A stretch of DNA of 64,000 bases from assembly GCF_003583985.1 (NCBI RefSeq), contig NZ_QXML01000011.1:1-64000 (forward strand). Reading direction: 5' to 3'. Made by a program: the position numbers and the translations under genes. The stretch comes from Algoriphagus lacus. Lineage in GTDB: Bacteria; Bacteroidota; Bacteroidia; Cytophagales; Cyclobacteriaceae. Every line of letters begins with the position of its first letter. Positions within the stretch are counted from its first letter, which is position 1. Shown here in pieces: positions 33,378-42,162 of this stretch. The notes beneath the pieces were generated by a model that worked only from the letters and a program-made list of their open reading frames with translations, did not search any database and was not told the origin of the DNA.

Positions 33378-36362
33378 TTATTTTCTTTCCAAAACTCCCG
33401 GTTCCGCACTTTCTGATCCAATTAGGCTTTCGAGCCTCAGCTTCAATTTTTGAGCTTCTTCCTGATAGCCCCGTTCTTCCAAAAGCGGGATGAAATACTT
33501 CACCATTTCGATGGAAATCATCATGTCCCGATCATATCCACGGTTATCCTCATTGTAGAATTCGATCATGTCAAAAGACCGTTTGGAGATTTTTTCAACA
33601 ATGTCCAAGGCCTTTTCATCTTCGCCGACTTCGAAAAACAGCGGTACTGACTGTCCGTTGCTCAGGTCATAAGGCATAGCTTCATGCGGGATTGTTTCCA
33701 AGCCATAATTCAACAGCTTGGCGGCCTCATCCATTTTATCTTCATCCAAAAGGGCTATTACGATGCTGTTCAGTGCACTTCTGTGATTGGAAGCAAATCT
33801 TCTATATTCCTCATCGAGGTAGGCATTCGGATCATTCATTCCTCTGAAAGCGAATTTCTCAAGGTAATTTTTGTAGGCGATGTCTGTATTGACGAGCTCC
33901 TCCCGGACGTAATCTGGCTTGCGGACCGGAAGCAGACGATAGGTCATACCTTCCATTACTACGTGATCTTGGACATTTATTCCAATAGAAGCCAAGGACG
34001 TGTTGTTGAAGTAAATCGGTCTTTCCCAGTTGTTGCTCACGATCAAGTCGATTAGCATCAGCGTGCCTTTGGTGACATACTGCCCTTTGACCTGCAGGTT
34101 CATTTGCGGAGCAAAAAGATCCTTAAACTGAGTCGGAACGATCTCATCATTGGCCACAAAACTGCTGTCCACTTCCAAGATCAGGTTTCGGGAAGGAACC
34201 ATGTTTACTACACTTTTTCCACCTGTTTTCATTTTTAGCAAATCAGAGCCTGAATTCAATAGATTTAGGTACTCTGCTGCCGATATGGCATTCAGGTTTT
34301 CCTGCTCCATCACGTAAAGGACATCATTGGTGCCTTTTTGATAGCGCTCTGGGGTTAAGGAAAACGGAAGTGCCGCAGACTCATTGACTGGACGAGTCAT
34401 CTGCTCCACGTACCAATCGGTGTCGAAGTAGCTCAAAACTATGACCCGAACGTCAGTTCTGAAGTTTTCCACTTCCTGAACGTACCAGAGTGGGAAAGTA
34501 TCATTGTCCCCGCCGGTAAACAGGATTGCATTTGGAGCACAGGAAGCCAAGAAGTTTCTTGCCGAATCCACAGAGAAGTAGCGGCCTTTTCTATTGTGAT
34601 CGTTCCAGTTTTCAGCCCCCATTAAACCTGCCACTGGCAAGGTAATCAGTGTGGCAATGATTGCTCCAGTGCTGAGGTTTTTGGTGGCTTTTCCGATTCC
34701 GTGGGCAATTGCCAACACACCTAAGCCTGCCCAAATGGCAAATGCATAAAAACTACCCACATAAATGTAATCCCGCTCTCTTGGTTCGATGGGTGGGGAA
34801 TTCAGGTAAAGAACCAATACCACCCCCATCATCAGGAAAAGCATCAGATTAACATAGAAATATTTGGGGTCTTTTTTGGCTTGGAAGAAAATACCGATCA
34901 AACCTAGGATCAAAGGGAGCATCAGGTAATTGTTGTGTCCTTTGTTTTCTTTGATGTAATCCGGGTATTTGTCGCTTAAGGCATCCGCCAATCCCATCCA
35001 ATTTGCATCAGTGAAGTCACTTTCCCTTCCGGAGAAATTCCAAAGGAAATACCTCCAGTACATGTGACCAAGCTGGTGGGTAAGCATAAAGTAAATGTTG
35101 TCACTGAAAGTAGGTTCCTCACCTTCCCGAAGTCCCAACTTGGAGCGATAGATCCGCTTGTGGTTTTCTTGGGTGGAATAGATCCGGGGCAAAATCGTGG
35201 TTTTGGCAGGATCGTAGGTGTTTTTCAGTTCATAATCCACGATCTCATACTTGTCCTTCCCTTTCATGTAGATCGGTGCGCCTTCTTCCTGATCTACCAA
35301 CTGTGCGGTAAAGTATTGTCCATGAAGCAGGGGTCGATACCCGTACTGTTCACGCTTCAGGTAAGACACGTAGCTAATGATATCCTTGGGTGCATTTTCA
35401 TTGATGATCGGATCCTGATTGGACCGGATGACGATCAATGCGTAGCTTCCATAGCCAATCAAAATGAAAATCAAGGAAACCAGAATGGTGTTCAGAAGTA
35501 CTTTTTCCTTTTGAAGAGAATATCGGATACCATAATTCAGCGCTCCGAGGAAAAGAAGCACAAACACTATTATTCCTGATCCGAAAGGAAGACCGATGCT
35601 GTTAACAAAGAAAATTTCCATCGAACCCGCCAGGCTGGGAAGCCCGGGAATGATCAGGTTGTTGATAATGATCAAGGCGACTCCGCCGAGAAACATGGCA
35701 TAGATGGCTCCTTTAAGTGTGGCTTTTGGATATTTTTTGAAATAATAGACCAAAGCCAATGCTGGTAAAGTCACGAGATTCAACAAGTGCACACCGATCG
35801 AAAGACCAACCAAGTAAGCGATGAAGATCATCCAACGGTTTTCCTCCCTTGGATCTTTGATGACTTCCCATTTCAAAAATGCCCAAATGACGATAGCCGT
35901 AAAGAAGGAAGACATAGCGTACACTTCCGCTTCCACGGCAGAAAACCAAAAACTGTCGGAGAAAGTGTAGATCAGGGAACCCACGATTCCTGAACCCATC
36001 AACGCAATGATTTGACCTTTGCTTTCTTTTCCTTCCTCAATTGCAAAAATCCGCTTTCCAAACAACGTGATTGACCAAAACAGGAATAAAATGGTGAATC
36101 CTGAGAACAGTGCACTTCCAATATTCATCCAATAAGCTACCTGAAGCGGGTCGCCCATTGCCAAAAAGCCAAAAAAGCGATAAACCAAAAGCATAAATGG
36201 CGCTCCCGGAGGATGTGGTACCTGAAGCTTGTAAGAAACGGCTATAAATTCTCCCGGATCCCAAAAACTGGCGGTTTGTTCGACGGTAAGAATATAAACC
36301 AGCGTGGCAACAGCAAAAATGACCCAGCCGGTGACGTTATTGATCTGCTTATAATTGAGCAT
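33378..36362 (-). CDS. GT117-family (DUF2723) membrane glycosyltransferase
   Basis: The 994-residue protein begins with a multi-pass membrane half (about 12 hydrophobic segments to residue 590) containing WDPGEFIAVSYKLQVPHPPGAP. This is the D-E-type loop characteristic of polyprenol-dependent GT-C glycosyltransferases of the DUF2723 family. The C-terminal soluble part includes FTGGDNDTFPLWYVQEVENFRTDVRV and a helical repeat region. In Bacteroidota this family is tied to protein glycosylation of periplasmic and secreted proteins. It is a monocistronic unit. Confidence 0.9.
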   Translation of the reverse strand: MLNYKQINNVTGWVIFAVATLVYILTVEQTASFWDPGEFIAVSYKLQVPHPPGAPFMLLVYRFFGFLAMGDPLQVAYWMNIGSALFSGFTILFLFWSITLFGKRIFAIEEGKESKGQIIALMGSGIVGSLIYTFSDSFWFSAVEAEVYAMSSFFTAIVIWAFLKWEVIKDPREENRWMIFIAYLVGLSIGVHLLNLVTLPALALVYYFKKYPKATLKGAIYAMFLGGVALIIINNLIIPGLPSLAGSMEIFFVNSIGLPFGSGIIVFVLLFLGALNYGIRYSLQKEKVLLNTILVSLIFILIGYGSYALIVIRSNQDPIINENAPKDIISYVSYLKREQYGYRPLLHGQYFTAQLVDQEEGAPIYMKGKDKYEIVDYELKNTYDPAKTTILPRIYSTQENHKRIYRSKLGLREGEEPTFSDNIYFMLTHQLGHMYWRYFLWNFSGRESDFTDANWMGLADALSDKYPDYIKENKGHNNYLMLPLILGLIGIFFQAKKDPKYFYVNLMLFLMMGVVLVLYLNSPPIEPRERDYIYVGSFYAFAIWAGLGVLAIAHGIGKATKNLSTGAIIATLITLPVAGLMGAENWNDHNRKGRYFSVDSARNFLASCAPNAILFTGGDNDTFPLWYVQEVENFRTDVRVIVLSYFDTDWYVEQMTRPVNESAALPFSLTPERYQKGTNDVLYVMEQENLNAISAAEYLNLLNSGSDLLKMKTGGKSVVNMVPSRNLILEVDSSFVANDEIVPTQFKDLFAPQMNLQVKGQYVTKGTLMLIDLIVSNNWERPIYFNNTSLASIGINVQDHVVMEGMTYRLLPVRKPDYVREELVNTDIAYKNYLEKFAFRGMNDPNAYLDEEYRRFASNHRSALNSIVIALLDEDKMDEAAKLLNYGLETIPHEAMPYDLSNGQSVPLFFEVGEDEKALDIVEKISKRSFDMIEFYNEDNRGYDRDMMISIEMVKYFIPLLEERGYQEEAQKLKLRLESLIGSESAEPGVLERK

Positions 36363-36463
36363 TAAAACGGTAAATTAGTCGGGCGAAAATATAAAATTTT
36401 ACTCCAAGTCCGGGGATTTTAGCACTTTTTAAAAGAAGAGTGCCTTTGGAATCAAGTTTCTCC

Positions 36464-36508
36464 TGTGACAAAAATTACTGTGCTGTCAAAATCGGTACCT
36501 TAATTTTG
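36464..36508 (+). promoter_or_regulatory. Crp/Fnr-like site and -7 element upstream of thioredoxin
   Basis: TGTGACAAAAATTACT (36464-36479) matches TGTGA-N6-TCACA in its left half fully and in its right half partly. The Bacteroidota -7 box TAATTTTG is at 36501-36508, 29.5 bases from the site centre, which places the site near -41, the class II activator position. The thioredoxin ATG follows at 36533. Confidence 0.5.
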
Positions 36509-36532
36509 TAGCGTATTTAAAGTACTACAGCC

Positions 36533-36853
36533 ATGAGTGCACAACCAAAGACATTTCAGGAATTAATCGAAGGAGAGACCCCAGTCTTGGTAGACTTCTT
36601 TGCTACCTGGTGCGGTCCCTGTAAGATGATGCAGCCGATTCTGGAGGATACTGCCAAACAAATGGGAGATAAAGTGAAAATTGTCAAAGTAGATGTGGAT
36701 CGGAATCCACTGGCAGCAAGTAAATTTCAGGTGCGCGGTGTACCGACTTTAATCCTTTTTCACAAAGGAAAAACGATCTGGCGTCAATCCGGAGTGGTTC
36801 CCGCTCATCAGTTGATTCAAATCATCAACTCAAATCTGATGGCAAAGGTGTGA
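36533..36853 (+). CDS. trxA: Thioredoxin
   Basis: The 106-residue protein has the active-site motif WCGPCK (Trp26, Cys27, Cys30) and the cis-Pro segment RGVPTLILF. Length and ends are those of a cytoplasmic thioredoxin, with no signal peptide. It stands at the head of a sulfur-related block and shares with the next three sulfur genes a Crp/Fnr-like upstream site, so it may supply reducing power for sulfane sulfur handling rather than being the general housekeeping copy. Confidence 0.93.
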   Translation: MSAQPKTFQELIEGETPVLVDFFATWCGPCKMMQPILEDTAKQMGDKVKIVKVDVDRNPLAASKFQVRGVPTLILFHKGKTIWRQSGVVPAHQLIQIINSNLMAKV

Positions 36854-36859
36854 TCTCAA

Positions 36860-36904
36860 TGTGACAAAAGTCATTTTGAAACGCCTTTTCTAAAAATAAT
36901 TTTG
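36860..36904 (+). promoter_or_regulatory. Crp/Fnr-like site and -7 element upstream of the MBL-rhodanese gene
   Basis: TGTGACAAAAGTCATT (36860-36875) is a near-perfect TGTGA-N6-TCACA palindrome. TAATTTTG lies at 36897-36904, again exactly 29.5 bases from the site centre, the same geometry as upstream of thioredoxin. The ATG of the next gene is at 36941. Confidence 0.6.
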
Positions 36905-36940
36905 ATCTAGTTTTAAAGGAAGTCCCAAAATCAAAGCAAT

Positions 36941-38365
36941 ATGAAAATCGAACAAATCTATACCGGGTGTTTGGCTCAAGGAGCATATTACATCGAATCG
37001 GATGGCGAAGCAGCAGTGATTGACCCATTGAGAGAAGTTCAGCCTTACATTGAAAAAGCTGAGCGTAGAAATGCGAAAATCAAATACGTATTTGAAACAC
37101 ACTTCCACGCAGACTTCGTGTCAGGCCACAAAGACTTGGCAGCCAAAACCGGTGCAAAGATTGTTTATGGTCCCACCGGGATGAAGATGGGGTTTGATGC
37201 CATCATTGCTGAGGATAATCAGGAGTTTACTATTGGTAAAGCCAAAATCAAAGTCATTCATACTCCGGGTCACACCATGGAGTCTTCCTGCTATTTGCTT
37301 TTTAATGAAGAGGGAAAAGCAGAAGCTATTTTCACCGGTGACACTTTGTTTATTGGAGACGTAGGTCGTCCGGACCTGGCTCAAAAAGTCATTGCGGACT
37401 TGACCCAGGAAAAACTTGCCGGTCACCTGTATGATTCCCTGAGAAACAAACTTTTGCCTTTATCTGACGATCTGATCGTATATCCGGCTCATGGAGCGGG
37501 TTCTGCCTGTGGTAAAAACATGAGCAAGGAGACTTCTGATACTTTGGGAAACCAGAAGAAAACCAATTATGCGCTTCAGCCGATGACAAAAGAGGCTTTC
37601 ATCAAGGAAGTATTGACTGGTTTGACTCCTCCTCCAGCTTATTTCCCACAAAACGTGATGATGAATATCCAGGGATACGACAGCATTGACGAGGTATTGG
37701 AAAGAGGTGTTCATCCTTTGACTCCAGAGGAATTTGAAGTTGCGGCAAATGAGACTGGCGCATTGATTCTTGATACCCGAGATCCTCAGACCTTTGCCAA
37801 AGGATTCATTCCAAACTCAATCAATATCGGTATCGACGGAAGTTTTGCAGTTTGGGTAGGAGCAATGATTCCTGACCTAAAGCAGGAAATCTTAGTGGTG
37901 GCCGAAGAAGGCCGTGAAGAGGAAGTGGTAACCCGACTTGCCCGTGTAGGATACGATTATTGCATCGGCTATTTAAAAGGTGGATTTGCTTCTTGGAAAA
38001 ACTCTCCGGATCATGAAGTGGATTCTATCACTTCCATCACAGTGGATGAATTGGCCAAAATCAAAGAAGGTGATCCTAACATTCATATTCTGGACGTAAG
38101 AAAAAATTCCGAATATTTGTCTGAGCATGTGGTCGATGCTGAAAATGCCCCATTGGATTACATCAATGACAGTATGATGAAAGTGGATAAAAACAAAACC
38201 TATTACGTGCATTGTGCCGGTGGATACAGATCCATGATCTTCAACTCCGCGCTAAGGGCAAGAGGTTACGACAATTTGATCGACATAGCCGGCGGGTTCA
38301 AGGCGATCAAAGAATCAGAGAAATTCAAGGTGTCAGACTACGTTTGTCCTACCACCTTGCTCTGA
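36941..38365 (+). CDS. MBL-fold hydrolase with two rhodanese domains (persulfide dioxygenase-like)
   Basis: The 474-residue protein has an N-terminal metallo-beta-lactamase fold (1-245) with the metal motif HFHADFVSGH (His54, His56, Asp58) and FTGDTLFIGDVGRPD, as in ETHE1-type persulfide dioxygenases. Two rhodanese domains follow. The first (about 260-355) reads VVAEEGREEEVV at the active-site loop and lacks the catalytic Cys. The second (about 370-470) has it (Cys425 in HCAGGYRS). The protein should oxidise or transfer sulfane sulfur, for example glutathione or other persulfides, in the cytoplasm. Transport partners of the YeeE type follow downstream. Confidence 0.92.
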   Translation: MKIEQIYTGCLAQGAYYIESDGEAAVIDPLREVQPYIEKAERRNAKIKYVFETHFHADFVSGHKDLAAKTGAKIVYGPTGMKMGFDAIIAEDNQEFTIGKAKIKVIHTPGHTMESSCYLLFNEEGKAEAIFTGDTLFIGDVGRPDLAQKVIADLTQEKLAGHLYDSLRNKLLPLSDDLIVYPAHGAGSACGKNMSKETSDTLGNQKKTNYALQPMTKEAFIKEVLTGLTPPPAYFPQNVMMNIQGYDSIDEVLERGVHPLTPEEFEVAANETGALILDTRDPQTFAKGFIPNSINIGIDGSFAVWVGAMIPDLKQEILVVAEEGREEEVVTRLARVGYDYCIGYLKGGFASWKNSPDHEVDSITSITVDELAKIKEGDPNIHILDVRKNSEYLSEHVVDAENAPLDYINDSMMKVDKNKTYYVHCAGGYRSMIFNSALRARGYDNLIDIAGGFKAIKESEKFKVSDYVCPTTLL

Positions 38366-38393
38366 TTAATCGCGAGAAAAGTTGCTTAATTCG

Positions 38394-38423
38394 AAATGGC
38401 AGGCCCTTTGGCTTGCCATTTTT
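38394..38423 (+). terminator. Terminator after the MBL-rhodanese gene
   Basis: AAATGGCA (38394-38401) pairs with TGCCATTT (38414-38421), with further pairing of GCC/GGC inside and T residues after. It isolates the following YeeE pair as its own transcription unit. Confidence 0.7.
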
Positions 38424-38440
38424 AGTTTGCTAACTGCTCT

Positions 38441-38508
38441 TGTGACAAAAGTCACAAAACCACCTTAATTTAAACAGGTTATTAAATTCCTAAACCCTAT
38501 TAGATTTG
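38441..38508 (+). promoter_or_regulatory. Perfect Crp/Fnr palindrome and -7 element upstream of the YeeE pair
   Basis: TGTGACAAAAGTCACA (38441-38456) is a perfect TGTGAC-N4-GTCACA palindrome. The best -7 box, TAGATTTG (TAnnTTTG), is at 38501-38508, 52.5 bases from the site centre. That is about two helical turns farther than at the two preceding promoters, a class I-like placement near -64. Confidence 0.6.
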
Positions 38509-38576
38509 TGGATTATTCAATAACCCGACACCATTTCCAGTAATTACAACAAAACTGAACGAGACAGTAAAAAAAT

Positions 38577-39158
38577 ATGAATCAATTTATCGAGTGGATC
38601 TCTCAGCCTTGGCCTTGGTATGTGGCCGGGCCAATGATTGGACTTACCGTACCGGCACTATTAATTTTGGGGAATAAGACTTTCGGAATTTCTTCTTCCC
38701 TCCGTCACATTTGTGCAGCCTGTGTCCCTGCAGGAATTCCTTTCTTCACCTACAACTGGAAAAAGGAAATCTGGAACCTGCTCTTTGTGCTAGGCACAGC
38801 TATCGGGGGTTTCATCGCAATGAATTTCCTGGCAAATCCCAATACCATTGTTATTTCTGAAGCCACCCAGGCTGATTTGACCGCTTTGGGTATCACGGAT
38901 TTCTCTGATTTGATGCCAAAGCAAATTTTCTCCTGGGAGACAGCTTTTTCGGCAAAAGGACTTTTGTTCTTTGTTTTTGGTGGATTCTTGGTGGGCTTTG
39001 GAACCCGATACGCAGGAGGATGTACTTCCGGACACGCAATTATGGGAATCAGTTCGCTTCAATGGCCTTCTTTAGTAGCGACGATATTCTTTATGGTGGG
39101 TGGTTTTCTGATGACACATGTTCTGATGGATCCGTTGATGAAGTTGGTAGGATTCTAA
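38577..39158 (+). CDS. YeeE/YedE-family sulfur transporter, first half-subunit
   Basis: The 193-residue membrane protein has about five hydrophobic segments. The conserved Cys motif GTRYAGGCTSGHAIMG (about 142-157) is diagnostic of the YeeE/YedE family, which imports thiosulfate or related sulfur compounds using membrane-embedded cysteines. A second cysteine pair member, CAACVPAG, is near residue 45. The protein is half the length of single-chain YeeE and is followed 14 bases later by the other half. Confidence 0.9.
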   Translation: MNQFIEWISQPWPWYVAGPMIGLTVPALLILGNKTFGISSSLRHICAACVPAGIPFFTYNWKKEIWNLLFVLGTAIGGFIAMNFLANPNTIVISEATQADLTALGITDFSDLMPKQIFSWETAFSAKGLLFFVFGGFLVGFGTRYAGGCTSGHAIMGISSLQWPSLVATIFFMVGGFLMTHVLMDPLMKLVGF

Positions 39159-39172
39159 AAAATTGAAATGAC

Positions 39173-39667
39173 ATGTCAGTAGTAGCAAATAAAAAAACAA
39201 CAGATCAGGATCCGCACTGTGCAGCTCCAAACCTAAGAGAAGAGCATGACAAGGGTCTTGAGCTTCTGAAGTACCTCATTATCGGAGTTATTTTCGGGAT
39301 AGTGTTTGTGAAAGCAGAGATTATCTCCTGGTTTCGAATTCAGGAAATGTTCCGTCTTCAGTCCTTTCATATGTACGGAGTAATCGGGTCAGCAGTAGTG
39401 ACAGGAATGATTTCAGTCCAATTGATCAAACGTCTGAATATCAAAACTATGCACGGGGAGACTATCGTAATCCCGGAAAAAGTATTCAAGAAAGGTCAAG
39501 TGATCGGAGGATTTATCTTCGGTTTGGGCTGGGCAATCACTGGCGCATGTCCCGGACCTCTTTTTGCCCAAATTGGCAGTGGTTACACTGTGGTATTGGT
39601 CACCCTGATTTCAGCTTTGGCCGGTACCTGGATTTACGGAAAGTTTGCTGATAAACTTCCGAATTAA
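39173..39667 (+). CDS. YeeE/YedE-family sulfur transporter, second half-subunit (DUF6691 type)
   Basis: The 164-residue membrane protein has about four hydrophobic segments and the conserved GWAITGACPGPLFAQIG motif, with the substrate-passing Cys, near residue 125-135. It completes the split transporter encoded just upstream and should be co-transcribed with it. The placement directly after an MBL-rhodanese gene is a common sulfur-oxidation arrangement in Bacteroidota. Confidence 0.9.
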   Translation: MSVVANKKTTDQDPHCAAPNLREEHDKGLELLKYLIIGVIFGIVFVKAEIISWFRIQEMFRLQSFHMYGVIGSAVVTGMISVQLIKRLNIKTMHGETIVIPEKVFKKGQVIGGFIFGLGWAITGACPGPLFAQIGSGYTVVLVTLISALAGTWIYGKFADKLPN

Positions 39668-39684
39668 TTTGACCAAAAAATATT

Positions 39685-39716
39685 AAAAGCCGCCTTCGAG
39701 AGAGGGTGGCTTTTTT
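39685..39716 (+). terminator. Terminator of the YeeE pair
   Basis: AAAAGCCGCC pairs with GGTGGCTTTT (one G-T pair), with a short loop and six T residues at 39711-39716. It is 18 bases after the second half-transporter. Confidence 0.8.
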
Positions 39717-39914
39717 AGTTAAATACCTTTTTTATGATAATCCGGATCATGATAATGATGGTGATCAAAATTACTCCAACGATGACAAATTCCATGAGCT
39801 TTGCTTTCATGTAAAACTAGGCCCATCCGCTAATAGTTTTTTCCTTTTTGAAAACTTTCCCGAAATCGGCCCATTAATTTCTAAATTTGCCTGCTTTTCA
39901 AACCTATATCATCC

Positions 39915-41081
39915 ATGAATTACCTTTCCAAAAGGAGAGTTGCGCTCGGAGCCATGTTTTTTTTCATGGGCCTTTGCTTTTCTACCTGGGCGGCTCGTAT
40001 CCCAGATATTCAAGCCAAGTTTCAATTGTCAGAAGGTCAACTCGGAACGATTTTACTTTGTCTCCCTATCGGTTCTATGTTGGGGCTTCCCATTGCAGGT
40101 TGGGCAGTTCATACTTATGGTAGTAGAGCTATTATTTTGATTGGAAGCTTTGCCTACGCCTGTACGCTTCCTTTGATTGGATTGGCAACCACAACTTGGA
40201 TGATCGTGCCTGTTCTGGTTGTTTTTGGTATGCTCGGAAATATCATGAACATCTCGCTGAATACCCAAGCACTTGGTCTGGAAGATCAAATGGGAAAAAG
40301 CATTCTGGCTTCATTCCACGGGCTTTGGAGTATGGCAGGATTTACTGGAGCTGGGTTAGGAGCTGGGTTGATTTTTTTCAATTTCTCTCCAGCGGGGCAC
40401 TTTGGGGTAGTAACTGGTATTTCGATTTTGATCGTTCTTTTCTCTCAAAAATATGTCATTAATGACCGGGGGGATTCTGAAGACGGTGGAGGATTGGTGT
40501 TGAAAAGGCCAGATGATTTGCTGCTTCGGATCGGAATGATAGCGTTTCTGGGAATGATGACCGAAGGGTGTATGTTTGATTGGAGCGGGGTTTATTTCAA
40601 GAAAATTGTGATGGCTAAACCAGAATTTGTGGCGCTAGGTTATGTTTGTTTTATGGGAGCTATGGCGTCAGGGCGTTTTATTACCGACAAGGCAACCAAT
40701 AGGTTTGGAAGAATTCCTGTTCTTCAGGCGAGTGGGGCTTTGATATTTTTCGGGTTGGTTCTATCGGTACTCATTCCCAATATGTATACCGCTGCGTTTG
40801 GGTTTTTATTGGTTGGATTGGGCGTGGCATCTATAGTACCTGTGTCTTACGGCATCGCAGGCAGGTCAAAACTTTATTCTCCCAGTGTAGCCTTGGCATT
40901 GGTTTCGACCATATCGTTTTTCGGGTTTTTGCTTGGACCTCCTTTGATCGGATTTGTCGCGGATCTGTTCGATTTGAAAGTTTCGTTTGCACTGATTGCG
41001 ATTAATGGCCTGGGAATCGCCTTGCTCAGCAGTATCCGAAAGCAGGTGTTTTATTCCGATGAAAAAACTGAAGAAGCATGA
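39915..41081 (+). CDS. MFS transporter
   Basis: The 388-residue protein has about 12 hydrophobic segments and starts MNYLSKRRVALGAMFFFMG. The loop after segment 2 (PIAGWAVHTYGSRAIIL) corresponds to the MFS signature in degenerate form, and the internal repeat loop reads GRFITDKATNRFGRIPVLQ. It resembles the FucP/YbjJ-like group, whose substrates vary; no substrate can be named. Its stop overlaps the start of the thioesterase gene (ATGA). Confidence 0.88.
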   Translation: MNYLSKRRVALGAMFFFMGLCFSTWAARIPDIQAKFQLSEGQLGTILLCLPIGSMLGLPIAGWAVHTYGSRAIILIGSFAYACTLPLIGLATTTWMIVPVLVVFGMLGNIMNISLNTQALGLEDQMGKSILASFHGLWSMAGFTGAGLGAGLIFFNFSPAGHFGVVTGISILIVLFSQKYVINDRGDSEDGGGLVLKRPDDLLLRIGMIAFLGMMTEGCMFDWSGVYFKKIVMAKPEFVALGYVCFMGAMASGRFITDKATNRFGRIPVLQASGALIFFGLVLSVLIPNMYTAAFGFLLVGLGVASIVPVSYGIAGRSKLYSPSVALALVSTISFFGFLLGPPLIGFVADLFDLKVSFALIAINGLGIALLSSIRKQVFYSDEKTEEA

Positions 41082-41794
41082 ATTTGCCAGAGGATTTTCA
41101 GTTTTCGAGAGAATTTGAAGTTGGTTCATTTCAGGTTCATCCAAACGGGCGGATCAGTCTTACATCACTGGCAGACTTACTGCAGGAAATCGCTTGGAGG
41201 CATGCAGATTCCGGTGATTTTGGGAGAAATCTTTTGGACACCCAGCAAATGTGGGTATTGTCAAGATTGGAAATCAGCGTATTCGAATTTGCTAAGTGGG
41301 GAGATAAAATAAGGCTTTTTACCGGAGGTAGGGGAGCGGAAAAACTGTTTGCGTTCCGTGAATTTATGGTTTGGGACCAAGATCAAAAGGTCCTAGCTCG
41401 GGCAATGTCCTCCTGGCTTTTGCTCAATTCAGAAACCAAACGGATACAAAGGCCAGAGCAAGTTTTACCCGCGAAGCTTTTTGACCCGACAAAAAAGCCG
41501 GATTGGCAACCCGAAAAACTCAGAATTACAGGCGAATGGAAAGGGAAGGAGGAAATTCAAGTTCGGCATTCTGACCTTGACCTGTATAATCATGTCAACA
41601 ATACAAGCTACATACGCTGGGTTGAGAATTTTTTGGCTGACCTGGGCATATTCCCTACTCAGCTTTCCATCAATTACCTGGCAGAGAGCTTGGCAGGCGA
41701 AATAGTGGAATTGAGTTTTTATGACGCGGAAAATGAAAAATTCCTGGAAGGAACAGTAGGTAGTAAATCCGTTTTTATAGCCAAAGTGGATTAA
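41078..41794 (+). CDS. Acyl-ACP thioesterase
   Basis: The 238-residue protein has two hotdog halves: the N-terminal one (SLADLLQEIAWRHADSGDFG) and the C-terminal one with RHSDLDLYNHVNNTSYIRWVEN. The latter carries the Asn-His active-site pair typical of the plant-type FatA/FatB family in bacteria (PF01643). It releases fatty acids from acyl carrier protein. Translational coupling to the MFS gene by a 4-base overlap suggests a joint role, but none is documented that I know of. Confidence 0.9.
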   Translation: MNLPEDFQFSREFEVGSFQVHPNGRISLTSLADLLQEIAWRHADSGDFGRNLLDTQQMWVLSRLEISVFEFAKWGDKIRLFTGGRGAEKLFAFREFMVWDQDQKVLARAMSSWLLLNSETKRIQRPEQVLPAKLFDPTKKPDWQPEKLRITGEWKGKEEIQVRHSDLDLYNHVNNTSYIRWVENFLADLGIFPTQLSINYLAESLAGEIVELSFYDAENEKFLEGTVGSKSVFIAKVD

Positions 41795-42090
41795 TCTGAG
41801 TTTTGGAGTGTTTAGTCATTTCAGTTTTTTAATTATTTGATAATAAACAACTTGTGAACTAACCGGATATTCACTTTCTCTTTTTGGGACTACCCGTCTT
41901 GGCAAATGGATGAAATGATGGAACAAATCATGGGTAAATATCAGCTGTCCGGATCGTAAACTTCAGAAGGCGACATTCATTCTGAAATAGCGTGCTTTCT
42001 CTGGATTTAGAGGTTTTTTACCCGGATGGTTTGATTTCCTAATGACTGATTTTTTTCTGTTTATCAGAAAAGCCAAGCTTTGCTTTTAGG
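41795..42090. other. Intergenic region before the cytochrome gene
   Basis: About 300 bases with no convincing gene. A 17-codon frame (MDEMMEQIMGKYQLSGS, near 41908) is too short to judge. No terminator-quality hairpin is evident after the thioesterase. Confidence 0.5.
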
Positions 42091-42136
42091 TGTGATTCAT
42101 GTCACAGTTTTTAGTCTCTGAAAAATCGGATTTTTG
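42091..42136 (+). promoter_or_regulatory. Perfect Crp/Fnr palindrome upstream of the TsdA-like gene
   Basis: TGTGATTCATGTCACA (42091-42106) is a perfect TGTGA-N6-TCACA site. GATTTTTG at 42129-42136 is a one-mismatch -7 box at 30.5 bases from the site centre, close to the geometry of the thioredoxin and MBL promoters. The ATG follows at 42163. Confidence 0.6.
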
Positions 42137-42162
42137 TACATTACCTCAAGATTCTGAATCTT

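Noticed and set aside
41908..41961. 17-codon frame before the cytochrome gene
   Set aside because: Too short to judge, with no recognisable start signal or conservation evidence.
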